From Paenibacillus cymbidii (GTDB taxonomy: Bacteria; Bacillota; Bacilli; Paenibacillales; NBRC-103111), in assembly GCF_004764705.1 (NCBI RefSeq), contig NZ_SHLX01000001.1:728869-792868 (forward strand): DNA of 64,000 nt, written 5' to 3'. Below, piece after piece: positions 36,752 through 45,664 of this stretch. Both the position numbers and the translations under genes were made by a program. Each line of letters begins with the position of its first letter. The first letter of the stretch is position 1. The notes beneath the pieces are model-generated. The model ran no database searches, was not told where the DNA came from, and worked only from the letters and a program-made list of their open reading frames with translations.

Positions 36752-37078
36752 GCCAGACGCTTCATCAGAGCGGCGCAAAAAGCGAATTTGTCAGTTGGCG
36801 GAGGGGAAAATGCCGCGCTTGGTGCAATGTGTCTGCTTTGAGATGTTTCAACCAGGGGCGAGGGTGCGGGAGCGGAGAGCGGGGGTTGGGATGGAGAAGC
36901 TGAGCGCTTTCTGTAAGAAAGCGGCTTCGGAAGCATACGCTCAGCGTTCGCCTTTGTTTTCCGGATTCCTCCTTGACCTTATCGTTCCAAGAATCCGGAA
37001 AACAAGAAGCGATCGGAATCCCAACCCCCGCGCGCAGCGGGAGCCGGTTTCGCCGAATCTTCGCGGTTTGAACTCGCG
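36739..37078 (+). repeat. Dispersed repeat with inserted three-way-junction module (36880-37030)
   Basis: 36739-36865 and 37041-37076 match the two halves of 54401-54562, for example AGTTGGCGGAGGGGA and GGAGCCGGTTTCGCCG. Between the halves here lies extra DNA with three nested perfect stems: outer CGGGGGTTGGGAT (36880-36892) with ATCCCAACCCCCG (37018-37030), inner GCTGAGCG (36899-36906) with CGCTCAGC (36938-36945), and TTGTTTTCCGGATTC (36954-36968) with GAATCCGGAAAACAA (36991-37005). The module could fold as a three-way junction. No coding potential. The rest of the interval up to 37219 shows nothing further. Confidence 0.75.
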
Positions 37079-37219
37079 CGCAGCAGCTTTTCTTGTTTCG
37101 TGCACATCGCTATTTTGCTGCATATGCGGATTCTTGAGGGATGCACACATGCCGCAACATTTCCAATTGACCGCGTTTTCGGCGTCATTTTACACTTGGC
37201 GCAGGGAGGTGATAGTATT

Positions 37220-38134
37220 GTGAAAGCGCATACGTGGAAGCGGATTGCCAAGAGTCGGCCGTTATATTTGATGATGCTGCTGCCTGTGGCGTACTTGATT
37301 ACATTCAAGTATATTCCGATGATCGGCTCGCAAATCGCGTTCCGCGATTACGTTTTCGTCCAAGGCCAATGGGGGAGCGATTGGGTAGGGTTCGACAATT
37401 TCACCCGTTTCTTTCGTTCGAACGAGTTCGCGCGCGTGCTGAGAAACACGCTGGGCCTCAGCTTGTACCAGTTGATCGCCGGGTTCCCGTTTCCGATCAT
37501 CCTGGCGCTTAGTCTCAATTACGTGCACAGCCGCAAGTTCAAAAAGTCGGTGCAGCTGATCACCTACGCGCCGCATTTTATTTCGGTCGTTGTCATCGTC
37601 GGCATCATCATGCAGCTGCTCGATCCGCGAACCGGACTGATCAACGCGGCATTGGGGTGGCTCGGCCTCGACCCGGTCAATTTTATGGGCAAAGCGGCGT
37701 ACTTCCAGTCGATCGTCGTTTGGTCGGGGCTGTGGCAGAATCTCGGATTCAGCTGCATCGTCTACATCGCCGCGCTTGCCGCCATCGATCCGATGCTGCA
37801 CGAAGCGGCCGTGGTGGAAGGAGCCAGCAAGCTGCGGCGCGTCTGGCACATCGATTTGCCGGGCATCATGCCGCTGGCGATCATTCTGCTGATTCTGAAC
37901 ACGGGCCACATCATGGACACCGGGTTCGAAAAAGTGCTGCTCATGCAAAATCCGCTGAACATCAAAAAATCGGAAGTCATCGACACGCTTGTGTACAAGG
38001 TGGCGCTTGCGTCGCCGGCGGCGGATTTTTCCTATTCGACGGCGATCGGCCTGTTCAAGTCCGTGGTCGGATTGGTGATGCTCGTGGCCGTCAATCAGGC
38101 GGCGCGCCGGTTGAAGCAGGAAAGCTTATGGTAA
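37220..38134 (+). CDS. Sugar ABC transporter permease (LplB type)
   Basis: 304 residues with six membrane segments. GTG 37220 follows GGGAGGTGA. First permease of a CUT1-type importer; the N terminus RPLYLMMLLPVAYLITFKYIPM and the EAA-like loop AAVVEGASKLRRVWHIDLPGIM (cytoplasmic contact with the ATPase) are typical of the LplB/PtsN group. The partner permease overlaps its stop by 7 nt, and the binding protein follows. No ATPase is encoded here, so a shared MsmX-like ATPase from elsewhere is expected. Substrate probably an oligosaccharide released from the glycan processed by the downstream enzymes. Confidence 0.9.
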   Translation: MKAHTWKRIAKSRPLYLMMLLPVAYLITFKYIPMIGSQIAFRDYVFVQGQWGSDWVGFDNFTRFFRSNEFARVLRNTLGLSLYQLIAGFPFPIILALSLNYVHSRKFKKSVQLITYAPHFISVVVIVGIIMQLLDPRTGLINAALGWLGLDPVNFMGKAAYFQSIVVWSGLWQNLGFSCIVYIAALAAIDPMLHEAAVVEGASKLRRVWHIDLPGIMPLAIILLILNTGHIMDTGFEKVLLMQNPLNIKKSEVIDTLVYKVALASPAADFSYSTAIGLFKSVVGLVMLVAVNQAARRLKQESLW

Positions 38135-39045
38135 AGGCGGGGCATGGCATGGAAGCGAAAGCGATGAAAGAATCGGGCAGCGATCGCATATTCACCATTA
38201 TCAACTACGTCATATTGGCGATTTTTACGTTGTCGGTGCTTTATCCGCTGCTGGTGGTGCTGAGCAATTCGATCAGCGCGCCGGAAGCCGTCGGTGCCGG
38301 CAAAGTATATCTGTGGCCGGTCCGGCCGGATTTTGCCGGCTATCGGCAAGTGTTTACGTATGAAAAATTTTGGAGCGGGCTCGGCAATTCCATCCTCTAC
38401 ACGAGTGTCGGCACGATGTTCAATATCGCGCTGACGCTGCTCGCCGGCTACCCGCTGTCGCGCAGCGATTTTTACGGCAAAGGGTGGTTTATGGCCTTGT
38501 TCGTATTCACGATGGTGTTTCATGCGGGCATTATCCCGACCTATATGGTGGTCAAAAGCTTGCATATGATCAACACGGTTTGGGCGATGATCGTTCCCGG
38601 CGCGCTTGCCGCCTGGAACGTCATCATTACGCGCACCTATTTCAAGACGACGATTCCCCAGGAAATGTTGGAATCGGCGCAGATGGACGGCTGCGGCGAC
38701 TGGCGGTTTCTCGCCCGCATGGTCATTCCGCTGTCCGCTCCGATCATCGCCGTCAACGCGCTGTTTTACGCTGTCGCCAACTGGAACGCGTATTTCAATG
38801 CGCTCATTTATTTGTCGCAGCCGAAGCTGTTTCCGCTGCAGCTCATCTTGCGCGAAATTTTGATTCTGAGCCATGTTACGCCGGATATGCTCGATCAGGT
38901 GCAGGACCCGGCACGGCTCGCGGGCATGACCGACGTGCTGAAGTTCGCGCTGATCGTCGTGTCCACGGCGCCGCTGCTGGTCATCTATCCGTTCATTCAG
39001 AAGCATTTCGTCAAAGGCATGATGATCGGTTCGTTGAAAGGGTAA
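38128..39045 (+). CDS. Carbohydrate ABC transporter permease (YtcP type)
   Basis: 305 residues. Second permease of the importer. Features are INYVILAIFTLSVLYPLLVVLSNSIS near the N terminus, the LAGYPLSR motif, and the EAA loop ESAQMDGCGDWRFLARMVIPLS. The C terminus is FIQKHFVKGMMIGSLKG, a hallmark of this family. The ATG at 38128 lies inside the previous gene, 6 nt after AGGA; an ATG at 38149 is also possible. Operon order permease-permease-binding protein is normal for this group in Paenibacillus. Confidence 0.9.
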   Translation: MVKAGHGMEAKAMKESGSDRIFTIINYVILAIFTLSVLYPLLVVLSNSISAPEAVGAGKVYLWPVRPDFAGYRQVFTYEKFWSGLGNSILYTSVGTMFNIALTLLAGYPLSRSDFYGKGWFMALFVFTMVFHAGIIPTYMVVKSLHMINTVWAMIVPGALAAWNVIITRTYFKTTIPQEMLESAQMDGCGDWRFLARMVIPLSAPIIAVNALFYAVANWNAYFNALIYLSQPKLFPLQLILREILILSHVTPDMLDQVQDPARLAGMTDVLKFALIVVSTAPLLVIYPFIQKHFVKGMMIGSLKG

Positions 39046-39068
39046 CCACTATATCTGGAGGGGATCGC

Positions 39069-40811
39069 ATGAAAAAAACAAGTTTGGCCGCGCTGGCGGC
39101 GGTTATGGTCAGCGTCGCCGCGCTGGGCGCATGCTCCAAAGGGAACGATTCGGGCAGCGCTTCGACCAGTCCGTCCGGCAGCCCAAGCGGCACGGCGGCG
39201 GCATCGGCGAAGCCGACGGCGGACAATTCAATCGTGACGCCGGCCGGCACGCTGCCGATCACGAAGGAAAAAACGACGCTGAAGGTGCTCGTGCAAGGGC
39301 GGCCGAACATCGACTTCCCGACCAGCTCTGCGACGAAATGGATGGAAGAGCAAACGAATGTCCACATCGAATGGCAGGTGGCGCCGGATGGCCCCGAAGC
39401 GCAAACGAAGCTGAACGTCGTGCTTGCCAGCGGCGACTACCCGGACGTTATCATGAATTTCAACGTGACCAGCACGCAGCAAATGACATACGGCAAACAA
39501 GGCATTTTCCTCCCGCTTAACGCGCTGATCGACAAATACGGCATCAATACGAAGAAGAACGTATTCGACGTTTTTCCAACCGTCAAAAACGACATTACCG
39601 CCTCGGACGGCAACATCTATTCGCTGCCGAACGTGGCGGACTGCTACCAATGCTCGATGGGGCAGAAGATGTGGGTTTACAAGCCGTGGCTCGACAAGCT
39701 TGGCCTGAAGGTGCCGACGACGACGGACGAATTCGAAGCGATGCTGCTGGCGTTCAAAACGAAGGACCCGAACGGAAACGGCAAAGCCGACGAAATTCCG
39801 CTGTCCGGCACGATCGAAGGCGATCATACGCCGCTTAACGAGTTTCTGATGAACGCATTCGTTCTGAACGGGGTCAAAGCGACTGCCGTCGGCCTGTCGA
39901 TTGAGGATGGGCAGCACATGTACGTGGACAAAGGCAAAATTACCGCCGCCTTCGCCCAGCCTGGCTGGAAAGAAGGACTCAAATATTTGAACAAACTGTA
40001 TGCCGAGAAACTGATCGACCCGCAGGCGTTTACGCAAACGCTGAAGCAGTTGAAAGCGATCGGCGAAAATCCGAACACCGTGATTCTCGGCGCAACCGGC
40101 GCCTTGGGGCTCGGCCAGTTTACGCAATACGGCGGGCCCAGCAACCGCTGGACGGAATACGTCGCCGTACCGCCGCTCAAAGGCCCGTCGGGCTTCCAGG
40201 TGACGCCGCTCATCGCGAACGCAACGCAGACGGGGGCGTTCATCATTACCAAAGCGGCGAAACATCCCGAAGTGGCGATGCGTTGGGCCGATTTCATGTA
40301 CGACAGCGAAGTGACATGGCGGCTGCAGAAAGGCGAAGAAGGGCGCAACTGGCGCAAAGCGAACCCGGGCGAGCTCGACATGATGGGCCGTCAGGCCGTG
40401 TTCGCGCAGCTGGCGCCGATTGCCGAGGAGAAGAGCAACAACAGCTGGTATCAACGCGGTTTGTCGGCTACGCCCGACGCCCAGCGCTATACTTCCGTGG
40501 TCGATCCGAAGGCGCCGAAGCCGCTGGCGGTCGTCCTCTACGAAACGACCAAAAACCTTTACGAGCCGGTGCAGCAGAAGCCGGATACGATCATCCCGAC
40601 GCTGTTTATGGACGTCGATCAAAGCAAACAGGTCGTGGACTACTCGAAGACGATCGGCACCTACGTGGACGAAATGTTCGCCCGTTTCGTCACAGGCGAC
40701 GTCGATATCGACAAAAACTGGGATGCTTATCTGACGCAGCTGAACACGCTCAATTTGCCGAAGCTGCTGGCGATTTACCAGGCGGCCTACGATGCGAAAA
40801 TGAAAAAATAA
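39069..40811 (+). CDS. Extracellular solute-binding lipoprotein (LipO type) of the importer
   Basis: 580 residues. Lipoprotein signal peptide MKKTSLAALAAVMVSVAALG followed by the lipobox AC, then a Ser/Gly/Ala-rich spacer. The mature protein has WMEEQTNVHIEWQ, YPDVIMNF and GNIYSLPNVADCYQC, as in the large Paenibacillus LplA/LipO binding proteins that work with LplB/YtcP permeases. It captures the glycan fragment outside the membrane. RBS TGGAGGGG. A stable hairpin follows 11 nt after the stop and precedes the sulfatase run. Confidence 0.9.
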   Translation: MKKTSLAALAAVMVSVAALGACSKGNDSGSASTSPSGSPSGTAAASAKPTADNSIVTPAGTLPITKEKTTLKVLVQGRPNIDFPTSSATKWMEEQTNVHIEWQVAPDGPEAQTKLNVVLASGDYPDVIMNFNVTSTQQMTYGKQGIFLPLNALIDKYGINTKKNVFDVFPTVKNDITASDGNIYSLPNVADCYQCSMGQKMWVYKPWLDKLGLKVPTTTDEFEAMLLAFKTKDPNGNGKADEIPLSGTIEGDHTPLNEFLMNAFVLNGVKATAVGLSIEDGQHMYVDKGKITAAFAQPGWKEGLKYLNKLYAEKLIDPQAFTQTLKQLKAIGENPNTVILGATGALGLGQFTQYGGPSNRWTEYVAVPPLKGPSGFQVTPLIANATQTGAFIITKAAKHPEVAMRWADFMYDSEVTWRLQKGEEGRNWRKANPGELDMMGRQAVFAQLAPIAEEKSNNSWYQRGLSATPDAQRYTSVVDPKAPKPLAVVLYETTKNLYEPVQQKPDTIIPTLFMDVDQSKQVVDYSKTIGTYVDEMFARFVTGDVDIDKNWDAYLTQLNTLNLPKLLAIYQAAYDAKMKK

Positions 40812-40821
40812 CCGCCGTTGC

Positions 40822-40845
40822 CGGAGGGCCCGCGCGGGTCCTCCG
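40822..40845 (+). other. Intercistronic hairpin
   Basis: CGGAGGGCCCG (40822-40832) and CGGGTCCTCCG (40835-40845), nearly perfect 11-bp stem with a 2-nt loop and no T run. Such hairpins after binding-protein genes protect the upstream mRNA and lower downstream expression. Confidence 0.6.
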
Positions 40846-40875
40846 TTGAACGACGGCGCGAAAGGGGGAGGCATT

Positions 40876-42216
40876 GTGGTCAAACCGAACATCGTGTTCA
40901 TTCTGGCGGACGATCTTGGTTTCGGCGAGCTGGGCGCTTTCGGGCAAACGCGGATCCGCACGCCGCAGCTCGACCGGATGGCGGCGGAAGGCAAACGCTT
41001 TCTTCGCCACTATGCGGGCGGTCCCGTATGCGGCCCGTCGCGGGCGTGCCTGATGACCGGACAGCACCAGGGCAGCGGCTACATCAAAGGCAATCCGTCG
41101 CAAGGCAACGATGTGCCGCTGCGGCCGGAGGACACCACGATCGCCGAACTGCTGCGCGACGCCGGGTACGACACCGCCTGCATCGGCAAGTGGGGGCTGG
41201 GCAAAGCGGGCAGCACCGGTTTCCCGACTGCCAAAGGGTTCAATACCTTCTACGGCTACGATTCGCACAAGGCGGCGCACGATTATTATCCGTCCTTCCT
41301 GTGGCGGGGCGACGGGCAAGGCGAACGGCAAGTGCCAAACGAAGACGGCGCTTACAGCCACGACTTGTTCACGGAAGAAGCGCTGGCGTGGATCGGGCGA
41401 GAGCGGGAGCCGGAGGTGCCCTTTTTCCTGTATTTGGCTTATACGATTCCGCACAATCCGTACAATCCGCCGGATCGCGAGCCGTATGACAACGAGCCGT
41501 GGCCGGAGTCGTATCGCAGCTATGCGGCGATGATTACGCGGATGGATCGGGATATCGGCCGGCTGCTGGATAAGCTGCGCGAGCTTGGCATCGACGACAA
41601 CACGCTTGTCGTGTTCACCAGCGACAACGGTCCGGGCAGCGAATATACCCGCGACATCTGGGAGATGGTGCAGTTTTTCCGCAGCGCGGGGCCGTATCGC
41701 GGAATGAAGCGGGATGTGTACGACGGCGGCGTTCACGTGCCGCTGATCGTTCGTTGGCCGCAGCAAATCCATCCGGGGGACAACGAACACGTCTGCGGCT
41801 TTCAGGACTGGCTGCCGACGCTGGCGGAGCTGGCGGGCAGCCGGGTGCCGGCGAACATCGACGGCTTGTCGCTCGTGCCGGCGCTGCTGGACCGGCCCGG
41901 CCAACAGCAGCACGCCGATTTGTACTGGGAATTCATTTCGATGGGCGCGGAGCGCAAAGGCCGGCAATCGCTGCTCGATGTCGGCGAAGGCTGGAAAGCG
42001 GTGCGGTACGGCAGCAAAGGGGCAATCGAGCTGTACCGGATGGCGGAGGATGAAGGCGAACGCAACAATGTGGCGGCCGATTACCCGGCCGTCGCCAAAC
42101 GAATGGCCGCGCGGCTCGACGCCGTGCGCGGCGACAGCGACATCTGGCCGATGCCGGAAACGGGCGAACGGCCGCTTGACGAGCGGCTTGCAGCACCCCG
42201 GCCGGACGGCGCTTGA
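40876..42216 (+). CDS. Sulfatase no. 2
   Basis: 446 residues, cytoplasmic. GTG 40876 follows GGGGGAGG. The metal-binding N terminus is NIVFILADDLGFGELGAFG. The formylglycine motif is C52-G-P-S-R then ACLMTGQHQGSGYIKG. VVFTSDNGPGSEYTRD supplies the second metal-binding pair (Asp/Asn). It belongs to the AslA-like arylsulfatase A group. It is the first of five sulfatases downstream of the importer and is followed by the next after 13 nt. The nature of the sulfated sugar is not known. The Cys must be oxidised by a maturase encoded outside the window. Confidence 0.9.
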   Translation: MVKPNIVFILADDLGFGELGAFGQTRIRTPQLDRMAAEGKRFLRHYAGGPVCGPSRACLMTGQHQGSGYIKGNPSQGNDVPLRPEDTTIAELLRDAGYDTACIGKWGLGKAGSTGFPTAKGFNTFYGYDSHKAAHDYYPSFLWRGDGQGERQVPNEDGAYSHDLFTEEALAWIGREREPEVPFFLYLAYTIPHNPYNPPDREPYDNEPWPESYRSYAAMITRMDRDIGRLLDKLRELGIDDNTLVVFTSDNGPGSEYTRDIWEMVQFFRSAGPYRGMKRDVYDGGVHVPLIVRWPQQIHPGDNEHVCGFQDWLPTLAELAGSRVPANIDGLSLVPALLDRPGQQQHADLYWEFISMGAERKGRQSLLDVGEGWKAVRYGSKGAIELYRMAEDEGERNNVAADYPAVAKRMAARLDAVRGDSDIWPMPETGERPLDERLAAPRPDGA

Positions 42217-42229
42217 AGGAGGAAGGCTC

Positions 42230-43738
42230 GTGAAGCCGACGAAACGAAGACCGAATGTGCTCTACCTCATGGCGGACCAATTTCACGCCGACTGCCTGGG
42301 CGCGGCGGGCCGGGACATCCGCACGCCGCACCTCGACCGGCTGGCCGCCGAAGGCGTCCTGTTCGAGCGCGCCTACTGCAACAACCCGATTTGCGGCCCG
42401 TCGCGGACGACGTTCATCACCGGCCAATACCCGCATACGCACGGCATTCTCGGCAACGACATCCGCGACTTGGACGACCGCAACGAACATACGCTGGCCG
42501 CGGTGTTCCGCCGCACCGGCTACCAGACGGCGGTGATCGGCAAATCGCACATGATCGGCGCCTGGGACCGCGAAGGCTTCGAACACGCGCGCTACTGCGA
42601 CCTGTGCGATTGCGACCGCAACGATCCGCTGGCGAACGACTATTTCCGCCATTTGCACGAGCACGGACTTGCCGCCGCTTACGACCTGGGCACCCTGCCG
42701 CCGGACCATCCGGGCAGCCGCGGGCGCGCCTTCGAATCGTCCATCCCGGAGCGCCACTCGCTCGAAACGTGGACCGGCGACGAAACGCTACGGTTTCTCG
42801 AATCGAGGGACGACACGCGGCCGTTTTTCATTCACATGAGCTTTCAGCGGCCGCACGAGCCTTACACCGTGCCGTACGACACCGGATTGCTGTACGATCC
42901 GGACGCGATCGCCTTGCCGGACAATGCCGGCGACTGGTTCGAGCGCCGGCTCGCGGGCAAGCCGGACAGCTTGCGCCAACTGGCCGGATCGGGCAGCGGC
43001 ATGCTGTACGCGCCGGAGGACGAAGCCGATTTGCGGCGGCAGCTGGCGTTTTACTACAGCCTCATCACCCGCATCGACGAGCAGATCGGCCGCGTGCTGG
43101 ATTTCGTCCGGCAATCGGGCGAGTATGAGCGGACGATTGTCGTGTTTACGGCCGATCACGGCGATTTTGCCGGCGAACACGGGCTGATGAACAAAAATGC
43201 CGGCATCTACGAAGCGATCCATCGCATTCCGCTGCTGCTTCGTTATCCCGGCGCGCCGGCAGGCAATCGGCCGCGCGGCATCGCCGAAAGCGTCGATCTG
43301 TATCCGACGCTGTGCGAGCTGTGCGGCGTGGCGGTGCCGGAGCGGGTGGAAGGCAGCAGCTTGACGGCCATGGCCGCCGGCGAGCGGCCGGGCAAGCCGC
43401 AAACCGTGTGCGAATGGTCGTCTCCGCGCTATGCGGAGAGGGTGAATGCCATACGCACGGAGCGGTACCGGCTCGTCTATTACGGACAAGGCGAAGGCGA
43501 ACTGTACGACTACGAAACCGATCCGGGCGAATTGCTCAACCGGTACGCCGATCCGGCGTATGCCGCAATCCGGCTGATGCTGACTGAACGAATGTTCGAC
43601 CATGTGAACCGGTATCGGGCGCGCTCGACGGCGGCAACGTCGAAACGAATCGGCTATTTGACGCGAAACGCCATGACCCGGCTGCTGCATACCGGACAGC
43701 ACAACTGGCAGGAGCTGGAGCCGCTGTACCGGAGTTGA
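42230..43738 (+). CDS. Sulfatase no. 3
   Basis: 502 residues. GTG 42230 follows GAAGGAGGAAGG. NVLYLMADQFHADCLG holds the N-terminal Asp, C55-G-P-S-R is the formylglycine motif (ICGPSRTTFITGQYPHTHGI), and VVFTADHGDFAGEHGLMNKN is the C-terminal metal-binding Asp-His motif. The closing part has YETDPGELLNRYADP, typical of choline-sulfatase/AtsA-like members. No signal peptide. It follows sulfatase 2 by 13 nt and precedes the DUF3604 gene. Substrate unknown. Confidence 0.9.
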   Translation: MKPTKRRPNVLYLMADQFHADCLGAAGRDIRTPHLDRLAAEGVLFERAYCNNPICGPSRTTFITGQYPHTHGILGNDIRDLDDRNEHTLAAVFRRTGYQTAVIGKSHMIGAWDREGFEHARYCDLCDCDRNDPLANDYFRHLHEHGLAAAYDLGTLPPDHPGSRGRAFESSIPERHSLETWTGDETLRFLESRDDTRPFFIHMSFQRPHEPYTVPYDTGLLYDPDAIALPDNAGDWFERRLAGKPDSLRQLAGSGSGMLYAPEDEADLRRQLAFYYSLITRIDEQIGRVLDFVRQSGEYERTIVVFTADHGDFAGEHGLMNKNAGIYEAIHRIPLLLRYPGAPAGNRPRGIAESVDLYPTLCELCGVAVPERVEGSSLTAMAAGERPGKPQTVCEWSSPRYAERVNAIRTERYRLVYYGQGEGELYDYETDPGELLNRYADPAYAAIRLMLTERMFDHVNRYRARSTAATSKRIGYLTRNAMTRLLHTGQHNWQELEPLYRS

Positions 43739-43796
43739 GCCGATCATGCGGCAGAGGCGGCCGTTTGGCAACAGACAGCGAAAGGGGGAACAGGGA

Positions 43797-45662
43797 ATGG
43801 CGCTTCGAATCGAACGCGACGGACAGGCGTTTTGTTCGGCGTACCGGCAGTTCGCTTATGAATTGACTTGGCTGCCGGAACGCAATTACATCGTTGGCAC
43901 CGAGGTGGAATTGCGAACGAAGCTGTTTCGCCAATTTTGCGAATGGACGATGCATCATATCGAGATGGAGCGGGCCGACGTGTTGTTCAGCCCGGAGATC
44001 AAGCGGGCGGGGCCGGATGCGCTGCAGAACCGCAAATTACGACTGCTGTTCAAAGCGAAGCTGCTGCGGATGGTCCGGCGGGGCGAACCGGTGACGATCC
44101 GGTTGGCGGCGACGCCGTCGCTGTATGCCGGCATGGACCTGGAGCTGCTCGTCTGGGTGCGCACGACGGTCGGCGCAGGCGCCGACCAAAGCGCCGAAGC
44201 CGCGCCGCCGCAGCTCGAATCGGAGCAGCCGTGCCGGCTGACGGTGCAAGCCGGGCCGGTGGAGCGGCTGTCCGTGTACGCGCGGCCGTTTCCCGGTCCG
44301 GGCGGCACGGTTCGCACGTGTATCGTGCCGGAGGACCGCTACGGCAACCCTGCCGCGTTCGAACGGCCGGTGACGACCGAATGGACGTGGGCGGGGCGGA
44401 CGGGCACGCTTGCGCTAAGCGAAGCCGCCGTGCTGGAGCTTGACGCGCCGGAGCGGCTGGAACGGCCGGAGCGGGCGGAAGTGCGCATTCGCATGGACGC
44501 CTTGTCGCTGCGCGAAAATATTGCGAACGGCGAGGCAGCGGAAGACGCGCTCGTCGTGCGCGGCAATCCGGTGCAGCCGGAGCGCGTGGACGGACTCCAG
44601 CCCGCTTTTGGCGAAATCCATTGGCATACCGAAGAAGCGTCCGCGAAGGACGGCGGGCGGGCGATGACGGAAGCGCTCCGCTGCGCCCGGGACGAGCTGA
44701 ACATGGATTTCGCCGCGCCAAGCGATCACGATCCGACGAGGGCGGAATGGGAGCGTACGGTTGACGCCGTCGACGCGTTCAACGAAAATGACAGCTTCGC
44801 CACCTTGTACGGCTGGGAAAATTCGACGAACCGCGGTCACGAAAACTACTATTTTACGACGTCCGATCATGAGGCGGTGCGCGGAGGCAAGGCCGGTTTT
44901 GCGCCGCACACGCTGGAGGAGGCAACCGCCGGCCTCGACGCGTTCCCGCCGGAACGGGTTCTGGCGGTGCCGCATCATACGAACAGCAGCGCCGCGCTGA
45001 AGAGGGACGGCGTGCCGGCGTGGCATCCGTACAACTGGATGGAGCCTCGGCCGTATAGACGGCTGGTGGAAATCGTGCAGCACCGCGGCAACCAGGAGCG
45101 CAACGACTATGACGACGCCTGGCGCGGCATGGTGCAGCAGCAGTTCGCTTCGGTCCAGGACGCGCTGCGGGCCGGCCACCGCCTGGGCTTCACGGGCGGC
45201 ACGGACAATCATGTCGGCTGGCCGGGACGAGTCGTGCACCAGCAGCGCAAAAGCGTCATCCTGACCGGCGTCTGGACAACGCGCGTGGCGCGCGAGCCGG
45301 TGTTCGACGCGTTGTGGCGGCGCCATACGTGGGCCGTGATCGACACGCGTGCGATCGTCTGGTTTGCGGTGGGCGGCGTGCCCATGGGCGGCGAGCTGCC
45401 CCATGACGAATCGGCGGAGCTGACGGCGGTTATCCGCATCCACGCCGAGGCGCCGCTGCAGTCGATCGAAATCGTGTCGGACGGGGAAACGGTCTGGGCG
45501 GCCTCGTCGTCTACGCCGTTCGTTGACCTTCAAGTGCACCTGGGCAAACCGCCGCGGCCGACCTATTATTACATGCGCGCGCTCCAGCGCGACGGCGGCT
45601 TCATGTACGCCAGCCCGGTGTTCGTCGTTGGGCGGCATTCGGCCGGAAAGGAAGGGGAATGA
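43797..45662 (+). CDS. DUF3604 (PHP-like) domain protein
   Basis: 621 residues. The N-terminal half is beta-rich with no motif I know. Residues ~280-460 look like a PHP-type metal phosphoesterase domain of DUF3604: GEIHWHTEEASAKDGG, AAPSDHDPTRAEW, FATLYGWENS, VLAVPHHTNSSA and LGFTGGTDNHVGW contain the conserved His and Asp residues. A C-terminal Ig-like region follows. The ATG at 43797 is preceded by GGGGG. It lies inside the sulfatase run, with the next sulfatase starting 2 nt after its stop, so it likely acts on the same substrate or on a phosphorylated intermediate. Function unknown. Confidence 0.8.
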   Translation: MALRIERDGQAFCSAYRQFAYELTWLPERNYIVGTEVELRTKLFRQFCEWTMHHIEMERADVLFSPEIKRAGPDALQNRKLRLLFKAKLLRMVRRGEPVTIRLAATPSLYAGMDLELLVWVRTTVGAGADQSAEAAPPQLESEQPCRLTVQAGPVERLSVYARPFPGPGGTVRTCIVPEDRYGNPAAFERPVTTEWTWAGRTGTLALSEAAVLELDAPERLERPERAEVRIRMDALSLRENIANGEAAEDALVVRGNPVQPERVDGLQPAFGEIHWHTEEASAKDGGRAMTEALRCARDELNMDFAAPSDHDPTRAEWERTVDAVDAFNENDSFATLYGWENSTNRGHENYYFTTSDHEAVRGGKAGFAPHTLEEATAGLDAFPPERVLAVPHHTNSSAALKRDGVPAWHPYNWMEPRPYRRLVEIVQHRGNQERNDYDDAWRGMVQQQFASVQDALRAGHRLGFTGGTDNHVGWPGRVVHQQRKSVILTGVWTTRVAREPVFDALWRRHTWAVIDTRAIVWFAVGGVPMGGELPHDESAELTAVIRIHAEAPLQSIEIVSDGETVWAASSSTPFVDLQVHLGKPPRPTYYYMRALQRDGGFMYASPVFVVGRHSAGKEGE

Positions 45663-45664
45663 CG

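Noticed and set aside
37221..37234. CcpA cre-like site at the start of the LplB-type permease gene
   Set aside because: Only the first half (TGAAAGCG) fits; the second half differs at three of six positions.
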